The notes beneath the pieces are model-generated. The model saw only the letters and a list, made by a program, of their open reading frames with translations. It was not told where the DNA came from and did not search any database. A program made the position numbers and the translations under genes. This document shows, in pieces, positions 34,414 to 45,377 of a DNA stretch of 64,000 nt. Within the stretch, counting starts at the first letter, position 1. Each line of letters starts with the position of its first letter. The DNA lies in the NCBI GenBank assembly GCA_009192285.1, contig WBVU01000010.1, positions 804,111-868,110 of the forward strand. The letters are read 5' to 3'. The DNA comes from Morchella semilibera. Its lineage: Eukaryota > Ascomycota > Pezizomycetes > Pezizales > Morchellaceae.

Positions 34414-37400
34414 TTACGAGAAGAAATATTTACTCTCCTTGAGATCCGCTACCTTGAACTCGCCCTGGAATCAAAAAAAAGCGGTGTTAGCATTCTGTCC
34501 AGCCCCAAAGAGATATACATATCTATATATAGAGAGGGGGGGTGGGGGGTGGGGAGAGGTTTAAAGGCTCACCTTTGGTGGTAGGTCTGGGAATGTCAGA
34601 GGCATCCAGATGCGGGTCACGTTCTTGTATTTCTTTCCCTTTTGCTTCGGCTTTCCAGGAGTTATATTCTCAGGTTCTTCGTCACCCGCTAAGTTGGGAC
34701 TCATGATTTCATCAACAGCCGTTTCGCTATCGGCCAAAACAGGGTTAAGCGTGTCAAACTCAAGCTCATTATCATCCACTTCCGGGTGTTCCGACTCGGT
34801 CTCTTCGGGTGTCTCCTCCAAAAGGGTTCCAAGTCCACCCATTCTTTCTATAAGGACACTAGGTGTGACCATTTCCTCTCCCAATTTCCTCTCCTCTTCG
34901 TTCTCACTCGCAAGGAGCACGTCTCTCTTCCTCTCCCACAGAAGGTCCTCCAGCACCGTAAGTCCTGCCGCTTTCCTGGAACCGGGGCCCCCCTTCTTAA
35001 GAACATTTCTGTTGTAGTCATCTCGGAGTGCCTTGATAGCAGCCGATATAGGGTGATCAGAGGGGAGTGAAGCGAGGTACTTATGACCCTTGTAGCGAAC
35101 TTCAAATTCGGCTTTGAGGTTGGCCATGACCTCGCTTGAGTGTAGCTCGATGAAGGCCTCTCGCAAAACTAGGTTTAGCGTATCGACATCTGATGGATGA
35201 GTCCAGAAGGAGTCGTGAACACTCGCAAATGTCAGTTTGTTATCATAACACCTCTTTGCACTCATGAGCATGTGGGTTGCGTCAAGAGAGTGAATGAAGT
35301 TTGGCGGAAACGCCATCATCTGTTTTCTTGCGTTGATCTCATCGATGACAGAGGGATCGGTGATGTAGACGTTCTGAAGGTTGGTTACGACGAGCTGTAC
35401 CTTATCATGCCTATATGGCTGAACAACAGGAAGTCTCAGAGGGGTTGTCCAGACCACACTCGTCATGAAATGTATATCCTTCTCCTTCTTCTTTCGACTT
35501 GGTGGTGGTGGTAACTCTACATCGCCCTCATCCAACTCCGTATTTCCTTCCCCATCTTTTGCTGCCCTTTTCGTTCTCCTTGGCTTTTTTGGCGCCGGTA
35601 CATCCTTAAGCTCCTCATTCAAGCGACTCTGTTCCATCTGGCTAGGGGAAACTGACATTGAAATACGCTTTGCAGAAGTTCCCAGCCATTGCTGGATTTG
35701 ACTGGCCCCGTAAAACATGGTGGAAATCGAATCAAAAACCTTATGTGTGAGGTAAAGAGCCATCTGGGACAGTGAAAACCTTCCGTTCTCTTGTTTGTAC
35801 TCGGCCAGTGAAGGCAAATCCTTAAGCTGACCCAGAATTTGTTCCTTTGCTCCCATGAATGTGACACCATAGACATTTGTCATGACTGTCTGCTTCACGA
35901 CCTTTCTGGAAATCTTATCCTGTAGAATTTTGGCTACTTCGTCACCAGCTCTGGCATCACGCTCGACCGCTTGTGTAACAAGCCGGGACACACCAGTGTA
36001 GACGTCGGAAGGTTTATCCGCAGGTAGGAGGTTTACTTGCGCCGCTCCCATCATATCTCCTCCCAGTGCAGCATAGTGCTGCAGGCCATTGCAGGTACCG
36101 TCTTGGGCGACAGGAATATGGCAAATGTATTGAGAGGGATCTTCAGCTTCATATACCTCTTTCAATGCGAAGCAAGTTGCAAGAGTCTGCCAAGGATCTT
36201 CGGCCTTAAGCCACCACCTTTGCCCCTGCTACTTGTTAGTTTGATCGTTCAATATTGTAAGAATCAAATTCCTTCTTACCCCTAGAGGATCAGTGGCGGA
36301 GTCAATGATATCCTCCATATGCTGGTCGGCATAATCTGCTCGTTCCTCAAAACTAGCTTTGTCGAAACCGCAAAGATTCGCAAGGTGGATCTTCAACCAC
36401 TTGAATCCATTCTCACCCAGTGGTTTCCCCTCATCAAACTGCAAGAGACCTCGAGAAAGATCATCTCCAATGTGATTCAAATTTGGGGGGATCGGATAAG
36501 CACGGCCTCGGAAATCAATATTGTGAGGAAAGTAAAATTTATCAAATAGGAACTGTTTCAAGTAAGCGGTTATCCCAGCGCAGCACAAGGGTGAATGGGG
36601 GGAATCGTACAGCTCTTGCAATCTCGACTTTAAAGTTCACACTACACCTCTTCGAATGATTGTTCATCGCCTCAACCTGCATCTCCCTCACAGTTTTTAA
36701 CCACTCGTACCTGACCGTTGGATCAAGATTTGTGGCCGGTTCCTGCGGCAATACCAGGTCTTTGGCTGCTGGGGGAATATCGGCAAACTCCTCTTCTGAG
36801 TTCCAAACTTGAACCACAGTGTCAAAAACCTTCCTATTGATTCTCCATGCTGTCTTCCCCAGGACATCAAGCGACGCGAAAAGCTCATTTAAATCCCCTC
36901 TTACGGAGGCGGTTTTGACGTACTCTGTTTGTTCACGAGAACCCTTTGTACGGACAGCTGTGGACTGAGTGTAATAATAACCCCCTCGTTCCCAAGATGA
37001 CCATTGTCGTGGGGGGACAATCATGGGAAGGTTTCGGCCCAAAAACCCTTGCCGAAGATCCTCAGTACCCAGACGTTTTAGAAGAGTTGAATCGAGGGTG
37101 ATAAGACCGAGTTTCTTTCCCTTGATAAATCTGTATGTGTGATAAAATGCGGGAATGGGAAGCTCGACACTCTCGCCGTTTTTGTTTGTTTTTCGAACAG
37201 GGGCTTTTGCGCAGTGAAGCAACATAGTCAATAGAACTGCGCCTAGCTGTGAATATAGTTAGCGAGTGGTTTGCTAGGCCACAATTACCTCTGAAGAAAT
37301 CCTTCAATATACCTTCGCCTTAATCTTGACTGGCCATTCCGACAGTATTGGGTTGATACCCTGCATTTCTGTCGGAACTGCCTCTCTGGCTTCTCTGACT

Positions 37401-38926
37401 AACTTCGCCCATGATAGTTTATCGTTCTGGAAGATCTCCCCAATATTCTCTTTATTTCTCACATGAGCAAAAATCTCCTTGTTTTCCTTCTTTTGTATCT
37501 CCTGGGCTAGATACTCGGCCTCCAACATATTCCCCACATGCATAACAGCTCTGCTTGTTTTCAATGCTACGGCAGAGCTGTTATGTACTTTTAGTAATTC
37601 CACCATCACGATGGCAGCGACCTTTTCTGGAGGAAGCATTCGTAAGAAGGGCCCATATAAGCATCGGTCGTGGGCGCCTGAGGCTCGGGGTTCCTTCTCC
37701 GCGATCCGGACCCTGTTCAACTCCTCAATAATAAGCGGGACAAATGATTGATGCCACTCCCAGAGAAGTGAGTTAAGCGACGAGTTGACAGCCAGCACAC
37801 CACGAGCACGCATGTTCTCGTGGTCCTTCCTCCACCTGTCTTGGGCCGACTCCCATGCATCTTCCTCCAAAAGACGCTGACGCTCGACTTGCAAAGAGAG
37901 GTTATCTGGGCCGGAGTGCGAGAAGGATTCAGGCATGTATTTAGGATCAACGAGGGACCGAATAGATTGTTGAATGGCCGCAAGACCGTGACCGCGAGAG
38001 GTAACAGACTTGATCTCCGGTAACTCTCGCTCAGGAATAGTATCCACTAGGTGGCGGTGGCTTTCATGAAGTTCGGAGACCCGGAGGGAGGCGATCTACG
38101 AAGCGGTTAGATAATGAAGAAGAAAAAGAGTATTTCAGGGAGGTAAAACCTTTGCAATTTTGACGACCTCTTCGTCTGTCAGTACTGGGTCAACCAGCAC
38201 GTCTCCAACCGAATTTCCTGTGGCCCTCCACTGCTGTATATACTTGTCGATGTAAGCTTGTCCAGCCTCAGGCTCGTGCTTCAAACTCGCCTTGAGGACC
38301 AAGGCAAGCGTCATCGAGTCCCCCGTTATTTCATACTCGATCTTTATTTTCTCGTACCACATGAAAAACACCTTTATATCATCAACCTTAGAGGACCTGT
38401 CAAGAAGAGCTTTCAGGAACAGGTTGTGCGAATTCAGAAGAACCGGAGAATCTTTTGGTAGCAGTGAGCTCATGTGCATAAGAATCTTGCTCGCCCGTGT
38501 GATATGCCCGGTTTCCAGACATGCTGAGAATAGTGCGATAGATTCATTCTTCTCCCTCTTGGCGTTTGTCTCTGTGTCTGTCGGGTCATCGGGAGTGCCG
38601 AGAATGATTACTTTGTTGGTATCGAGTGGTTTGATTTCATGGGATAGGCGGTTATTAGGTCTGGGGTTTGCAGGCGCATAGGCCTCTGCATGCGGGGCGG
38701 CGAACGGAGGTGTAGCGGTGGAATAACTCTGAGACCGGCCCTGGACAATAGGGTCGAGGGTTTTCAGCGCCCTTGAATTTGACAACGTCCGGCGACTTTG
38801 AAGATTCCCAAACTGTGAAGGGGAGAGCCGAGAGAATAGCAATGGATTTGTTGCAGATGATGGCAGTGAATTGTGGTGTTTAATAACGTCGCGGGGGACT
38901 CTTTTGGTGGCTGCCCACACAAGCAT
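34414..38926 (-). CDS. RPO41: Mitochondrial DNA-directed RNA polymerase (T7-like)
   Basis: Single-subunit polymerase that transcribes mitochondrial DNA and primes its replication. Exons on the minus strand: 38150-38926, 37313-38095, 36611-37246, 36280-36552, 34573-36225 and 34414-34464, giving 1390 residues with every exon in phase 0. The N-terminus (MLVWAATKRVPRDVIKHHNS) is a basic, serine-rich targeting peptide, followed by a helical, PPR-like extension. In the polymerase domain: FYFPHNIDFRGRAYPIPP; motif A with the catalytic Asp in HIPVAQDGTCNGLQHYAALG; motif B RKVVKQTVMTNVYGVTF with the catalytic Lys and Tyr; and motif C VHDSFWTHPSD with the second Asp. The C-terminal YFFS end is typical and sits in a tiny last exon. 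An acidic insert of about 100 residues precedes it. No frame defects. Confidence 0.97.
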
Positions 38927-39295
38927 TGTTATCTGTGTCTATGAGAAGGGCAACTAAATCGCCACTATTTGGTTCGGGGGGCGAGGTAGGAGAGGGATGG
39001 AGAGATTTGAGGGGGGAAGTTTATATTGGAGGAGAATGATTTGTAATATTTTTAGGGGGAAATTGATGAAGTGAAAACATCAATTGCACATTTGGGGGAT
39101 CTCGCAGTGCAAGAATCGTATACGGGAAATTTTTTCTTCGGGGTCTTTTTTTTTTTTCTTTCTGGCTCACTACTAATCTCCACGTGACGTGATGAGGATG
39201 CCAAGACATGATCCTTGAATCAGAGCCCCTCAGAAGGGATGAGGGGCACCGGCCGCAATGACCGGGAACGTCGAAAACGAGTTGGGGGGAATTAA

Positions 39296-39406
39296 CAGAA
39301 ATACTTATTACGCACAGAGAATTTTATTCATGTATCGATTTTATCAATTTGCCTTGCACTCTACTAGGCGTTGCACCGTACCCGTGAGAACCTACCCCCG
39401 TGGAGA
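39296..39406 (+). repeat. Dispersed repeat, copy 2
   Basis: Same orientation and order of words as 26608-26754 (CAGAAATACTTATTA ... TTTTATCAATTTGCCTTG ... CTAGGCGTTGCACC ... CCCCGTGGAG). It is shorter because it lacks the internal block and the long C run of copy 1. Confidence 0.75.
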
Positions 39407-39963
39407 GGTTGGGGTGCATGTGTAGGAAGCGCTCTCCTCCAATCATATTGCGCCATTAGATCAGGTCAGAAAACGATTTATTTGGTAAGGTGGTTTTTGA
39501 ACAAAAACATCTTTTTTTACCAAAACCGTGGTTTTGGGTGTGGTATTGGGATCCGCCATTAGACCCAGCACACCCAGGTTTGTAAGCCTATCAGTGCCTC
39601 AGGATTTTGGAAGAGTGAGAAATCAAAATGACCATTCTGTAGCCCTATTGATTTTCTACCGATTGGCCACCCCAATTTTTTCTCTATCTTATATTTTGGG
39701 TGTGATATGTTTGGCGTAGGTTTATCACGACCACTCTAGATCTCTTGATGACGATATCTACTTAAGGGGACCAGTATACTCACTACACATCCCCCCCCCC
39801 CCCGCCCCCATATTGCGAGATCAACTGAGCTCAATTCTTAGACGCGGGGGCTCCTTGGATGGCCATGGGTACAAAATACACAATCCACATGCAAACATCG
39901 GTGGGAATACAGAATGCAACAACATGCTAGAGAAGCCTATTTTATACGAACCGGCTGCTATGT

Positions 39964-40599
39964 TCAACATTTGCAGTTCCACATGGGTTGACGTTGACCC
40001 ATTTTAATGCGGCCTTCCATCCAGAGCTGCCCCACTAGAGTATGCATGCAACGTTGCCTTGCCGCCCTGGTTTCTTCCTCAGTAGCGCCCTGGATACCAT
40101 TCTTGGTAATGCCGAGCTGTATAAAATATACGTCATATTTATCGGTATTAGCAAGCCTCCGAAACTCACCCCCGGTACTCTGAGCAAGGTGTTGGGCGTA
40201 TTCGGTAGGTGATGCAAATGCAACTGGCAGCAAAAAGGTCAGAAAACAATCCACTCGCGGGGGAGTTAACAGCGTACACACGTGTTTCACGGGCTAGGTT
40301 GAGTTGAGAATCCTTCTTTGAGTCGTGGACGCGGAGAATCTTGACTATCTGGCCATCGTTGCTTATATCCTTTGAACAAGTCCCCATCACTTGCAGGAGT
40401 TGAGTGGAAGCTGTGGGAACTTTGAATCGTTAGATCTCAAGCTTATACATAGTATATAGCGAAGCGTGTGCGCGCGCAAGGATTGTTGTGCTCCGGGGAA
40501 GCCACCTTGTGCAATCATCTTATCCTCGATTATCGGCAATGATGTAGTAGGTTTGTCCAGGAGGCCAGGCTCGAGGAGGTTATTCAGTGGGAGATACAT
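39964..40599 (-). CDS. Doubtful small hypothetical gene
   Basis: Three overlapping minus-strand reading frames look partly coding. A start at 40599 (MYLPLNNLLEPGLLDKPTTS) comes first, a middle segment has VKILRVHDSKKDSQLNLA, and the last has SPTEYAQHLAQSTGGEFRRL and ends near 39964. I recognise no domain, and no set of introns joining them is convincing. It could be a small orphan gene, a decayed gene or chance. No function is proposed. Confidence 0.25.
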
Positions 40600-41332
40600 G
40601 TTTTTTTTTGTTGATTTCTGTAAGGGAGGAGGAGAGATTACATGTAATCGCCAAGGTTCTCGAGTTTTAGATGTTGAGAGAGTTACGAAGGTTGATGTGT
40701 TGAAGTTCCCTGGTACGGGGTAGACGTAAGCCCGCCAGTGGAATCTTGAATAGGGCCAAAAAGGTAAGCACTCAGACAGACAAAGTATTGACGGGGGGGT
40801 CGACTGTTGGGCCTGAAGACATTGTATCTGCTAACCAAAGGTTATATTTAGAGCTTGAACTTGTCCTGGATACACGAATTCTTGTCGCAACACCTCAACT
40901 ACATGTATCCCTAAAAACACGCCTAAAGCTTAGAAGTACTTTTGTTTCAAGCAAATAAGCACCCTAACCGGCTCAAGACAAACCAATCATGCGTTTCAAT
41001 TAGCCAAAACCATGAAAACATGCTATACTACTAGAGGTTGCGTCGGGAATGGTGGTGACACAGAGTCCGATTGCCAAGATCGAGTGATTTCTTGTGACTC
41101 AACACTCCCACAACAACTAAAACCATAAGAAAATATTCGCAACATAAGAGAGAGAGAGAGACTACATGATAGATCTTGGGTAAATATCGTCAATAATTAC
41201 GGATGCTCTCACTCACTCGACCGGCCCAGTAAGCAGTACACCCACATAATACACGGTATCTATATACACATTACGAACTCAGCAATCTACCTTTAATACA
41301 AACTTTTTCCCTCCCCCAAAACCCACAGCCGA

Positions 41333-44300
41333 CTAATCAGACAACATATCTGCATAATCTTCAGCGCTAGCAAACGTGGGTAGGCTCTTAAGCTTTCTGC
41401 GCTTCTTTCTCCGCTCGTTTCCTTCCGGCTCCTCCGCCGCCGGCTCTACCGACTTCGCCGACTGCTGCGCCTCCTCGGCCGCAAACGCCTTATCGAGGTC
41501 GCCAGGAACGTCGTCGTCGTCGCTCCAGACATCGTCCTCGTCCTCGCCGGCAAAGTCCGGCCCGTCGCTGCCTTCACTTTCATCCTCGTCTTCGACATTC
41601 TCGCCGTCCTCATCCATATCCACATCCTCCTCGTCGTCAAAATCGTCAAAGTCTGCCCCATCCTCCATCTCCGCCCCTCCCAACTCCGGATTACTCCCGA
41701 CCATCGCCTTCCAGATCTCCTCCTCACCCGCCTCCTCATCTTCCTCGCTATCCTCCTCGGGTTTATCCTTCTTATTCTTTTGCGCCTCGGACTTCGTCTT
41801 CTTTTGCACGGCCTGGTTGAAGTACTTATGAAAAAAGACCTCATCGACAGGCACCTCCTCGACGCGGCGCTTCCAGAACGCGTCTGAGTTGACAGGAACC
41901 ATCGTCTTACCCGCACCACGAGTTGATAGCACCATGCCACGTGTGTCACCGCCGTCGAGCGGCTGCATGATTGATGATCCGCGGGCGGCGGCGGCAGTGC
42001 CTGATTTGGCGTTGCGGTAGACAAAGCGGTCGAGGAAATGGGTGAGCGTGTGCATGCCGAGGTCGGGCTTGCTGGGCATCTTGCGCTTAGAGATGAGGCT
42101 GGTGGCGAAGAGGGCGACGGAGGGATGGTAGTAATTGAGGAAGGGGAGCTGTAGGTGGGTGTTAGAAATGCACGACCATGATCAAAAGGGATTTGGGGGG
42201 AGGGTGGCTTACGATCTCCCAGAGACAGCTGCGGTCTGCATTGGCATGCGAGGGGTCCCTCTTCCGACCGTCGTACTCGACACGTTTCTCCTCCGGCCTC
42301 CCTTCTACGGCAGCGAGTTTGACGCCGCCTTCCTCCTCCTCCTCGGGGACGTCGCGAAAGACCTCCTCTTCGTCCTCAAGGGTCTCTTGCGGCGTGTCCA
42401 TGAGCTGGTGGAGGGAGGGGACTGCGGTCTCGAGCTCGCTGAGCAGGAATAAAACACCACAGATGAACGGCGGCTGGTGAAAGGTCGAGATCTGGATGAG
42501 ACGCTTGACGAAGGCGCGCACACGCTTGATCTGGGTGTCGGCTTTGAGGGCCTTGAAGAGGAGGTTCAGATACATTGCCTGCTTCGAGGAGGCGACCAAA
42601 CGCTGGTCCAGCAGGGACTCGTAGAGTGTTCTGTAGAAACGGTCCGATACGGCCTGTTACGATAGTCAATCAGTAAAAGCAGCCCCCCCCCAAAAAAAAA
42701 ACCCGAATACATATATACAAAGCGACAGGAACCATACCTGCTTGCTATACGCCACCTGGAAGATCAGCATCAGCGCCTGAATACTCGTATTGAAGTTTCC
42801 TGAATGCGTGATGCGGAATAGCGTGTCCATATGCTTCTGGAAGACCTTATCATCTACCTGGGAGAACGGGAACGCGCGATTCACGCCCGTCAGCACCGCC
42901 GAAATTAGCTTCGCATTGAGCTCCTCTACAGACTGCTCCTTCTTCTCCTCGGCCTCCTTCCTTAACCTCGCCTTCCTATTCAGCTTCCCTCCCCTTGGGG
43001 GAGGCGCCCCACCCTTCTTATCCCTCTCGCCGTCGTCATCGGCGAATTTGGTATGCTTTCCCAGCCCAGTGGCGTTGACGCCCGTGGCGGCGGGGGCGTT
43101 CTTATCCTTCTTGAGGATGCCCGTGAATACAGCGAAATACAGGTTCAGCAGGTTGTTCGCGACGTCGACCTCGCGCGTCGACAGGATCGTCTGGTTGAGT
43201 GTGATGATGGCGTAGTACTTCGCGTGTACACTGTTTCCAGGGCGGAAGACGACCTCGGACTCGATGCTGTTGATGATGATGCTCTTCATAGCCGGATGCG
43301 TGCTCTGCAGCTTCAGCAGCAGGTACGAGACCTTTGAGGCGACCTTTTTATCTGTGTCTCCCTGTTTTTACACCGAGTGAGATCTCATGATCCAACTTAC
43401 TTGGGGGGAGAGAGGGGAGAACTTACGAGTTTATTTACGAGAAGACGCAAGAGGTTGGCCTCCTGCTCGGGCTTCTCCTTGAGAAGCTCCCAGACATAGC
43501 CCACGGCGTGTGTCCGCGCAAACTCGAGCTGGTCGCCACACAGCGCCTCTAGTGTCTTGAGAACCTCAAAATAGAAGCTCTTGAGCCAGTCCTCGTAGGC
43601 CCACACGAGCATATGCAGATCCGACGCCTGGGGGCTTCCCAGTCCCGGCTGCTTATTAAAAAAGTGGAGCTTCCTGCCAGGTGGTAGCACCAAGCCAGAG
43701 GCGAAGAGATCCTTGATGGCGCCCATAGCGGAGACGGCCTGGGAGCGCGACTTCTTGCGCGCAAGCCCGAGCAGCGTCTCGAGCGTCTTTGTGGTGTGCA
43801 GCGGCGACTCCTGGCAGATGAGGGTCAGGGCGGAGATCTTGTCTGTGAGTGTTCCCGAGGTCATGATAGTGGAGAGGAACTGGCGATCGGAAGACTTTGT
43901 GAGGTGGGTGGTGGAATAAGTTGTATTTTCGGTTGTGAGGAGGTGTTTGGCGTGGCGGTGGAGGGCCTCGATCTGTGATGGGGATGGCGGGTGGGTGGGG
44001 GGTGTGAGGGGGGGGAGGACGAAGGCATGCCAGTCGGGGCGAGGGGTGAAGAGAAGTTTGCTATTCTTGGAGGAGGAGTCGGAGGGGGCGGCGAAAGTTG
44101 TGACTGGGGGGGGTGCGGCGGGAGGAGGAGGGGCGGCCTTTGAGGGTGCCTTGGGCGCGGGCTCGGGTTCGTCCATTTCTTCATCCTCCTCGTCCCCGTC
44201 CTCATCCTCATCCTCCTCATCCTCCTCATCCTCCTCATCGTCCTCATCGTCATCCTCAGACTCCGCATCAGCGAGGTTAAATTTCCCCTCAAGCCCAATC

Positions 44301-45052
44301 TCCTTCATGAAGCCCGCCAGCTCATCCGCCAGCCCCTTCTCCGCCTTCTTCCCCTCCCCAAACTCGACCTCATCGACCTCCGAGTCAGACTCAATATCCT
44401 TTACTAGATCTAGGTCTTCCTGGGTCCCGCCGAGCTCCACAATCTCCTTGAGCAGCGCCTCCTTATCGATACCGTGTTTCTGCCCCGGCTTTCGGGGGAG
44501 CACCTGGGGCTTCGACTCGCCATTAAGAGCACGCTTCTGGCCGCGGGTCTCGCCCGCGGGCTTAGGCTTGGGGGTAGCAGCAGCAACGGGCTTGCCGACG
44601 ACGAGATCTTTGGTCTTTGGGCCCTTTTTCTTCTTCTCGGCGGCCCTTTGGTCGGGTTTAGCGTCTTTCTGGTCTTTTTTGTCATTGGCGCTCTTCTTAC
44701 TATCGTCCTTCTTGTCCTTCTTGTCAGCAGTGGGCTTCTTGTCCTTCTGCTTCTTGTCGACAGTGGACTTGTCCTCATTCTTGTCCTTTGTCTCCTTCTT
44801 CTCTTTTGTCTCCTGCTTCTTGTCCTTCTTCTTCTTCTCCGGGCGTGCACCACTCTTGTTCTTACCCCCCCTCTCCTCCTTCTTTTCCGCCTGCTTCACC
44901 TTCTCGAACCCGCTCTGGATCGTCTTTGTAAGCTTGCTCAGTGCGTCCGCCGAGAGCAGCGGGGCCTCGACCTCTGCTGTTGCGTTTGCGGGACCATTGC
45001 CAACCACCACCGGTGTGTCGGCAGTAGACTTTTGCTTCGACTTCTTCCCCAT
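41333..45052 (-). CDS. MAK21: Ribosome biogenesis protein MAK21/NOC1 (CBF/Mak21 family)
   Basis: Nucleolar HEAT-repeat protein that, with Noc2, escorts early 60S pre-ribosomes. Exons on the minus strand are 43427-45052, 42738-43361, 42213-42653 and 41333-42148, each a multiple of three, giving 1168 residues. The start at 45052 (MGKKSKQKSTADT) is preferred over an upstream non-ATG frame. A lysine-rich tract (residues about 60-150) and a long run of Asp/Glu are followed by RPDWHAFVLPPL and ALTLICQESPLHTTKTLETL. The CBF/Mak21 region includes HPAMKSIIINSIESEVVFRP, YYAIITLNQTILSTREVDVA and ALMLIFQVAYSKQ. The C-terminus has DAFWKRRVEEVPVDEVFFHKYF and a second acidic tail. It is divergently paired with mitochondrial ProRS. 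Confidence 0.94.
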
Positions 45053-45377
45053 ATCGTTACTGGCCCGCAAGTTATGGTGGTGATGTTGTTGTTGTTGTTG
45101 TTGTTGTTGGGATTGTAGTGCGTGTGGTGCAGATATTTGTAGATATCCCAACTCCAATTTCAATCCAATTCAATTCAATTCAAAAAAAAAAAAAAAAAAA
45201 AAAAAGTTCGATACTGAAATTTTCTGTGTAGCGCGGGATGGATGAGACCGGGATGCGCTGAACGCGGTGATCAATTGAGCATCCCTGCCTTTCTTTCTTT
45301 TTTGGTTGTTGCCGGGGTCGGAAACTCAACGCCTGACATCACCGGACTCACATCACAGAACAGAACGGAGAATTAAC
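45053..45377. promoter_or_regulatory. Shared divergent promoter of MAK21 and mitochondrial ProRS
   Basis: 325 bases lie between the two start codons. It contains a CAATT repeat (45164-45181) and an A24 run ending near 45205. CAATTCAATTCAATTC next to poly(dA) is a nucleosome-excluding type of sequence. No TATA box was seen. Confidence 0.5.

Larger units (their letters stand above)
38927..41332. other. Intergenic region with dispersed repeat copy 2 and a doubtful small gene
   Basis: The RPO41 upstream region lies next to 38927. Repeat copy 2 is at 39296-39406, a C13 run at 39791-39803, and TACATGTA at 40639 and 40900. A doubtful minus-strand gene is listed at 39964-40599. An (AG)n run lies at 41148-41161. 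Nothing else supported. Confidence 0.45.

Noticed and set aside
43935-45083. Long plus-strand open frame (382 codons) opposite MAK21
   Set aside because: It is composed of Ser/Phe/Leu runs created by the antisense of the Lys/Glu/Asp-rich MAK21 exon. It has no domain and no splice logic of its own.
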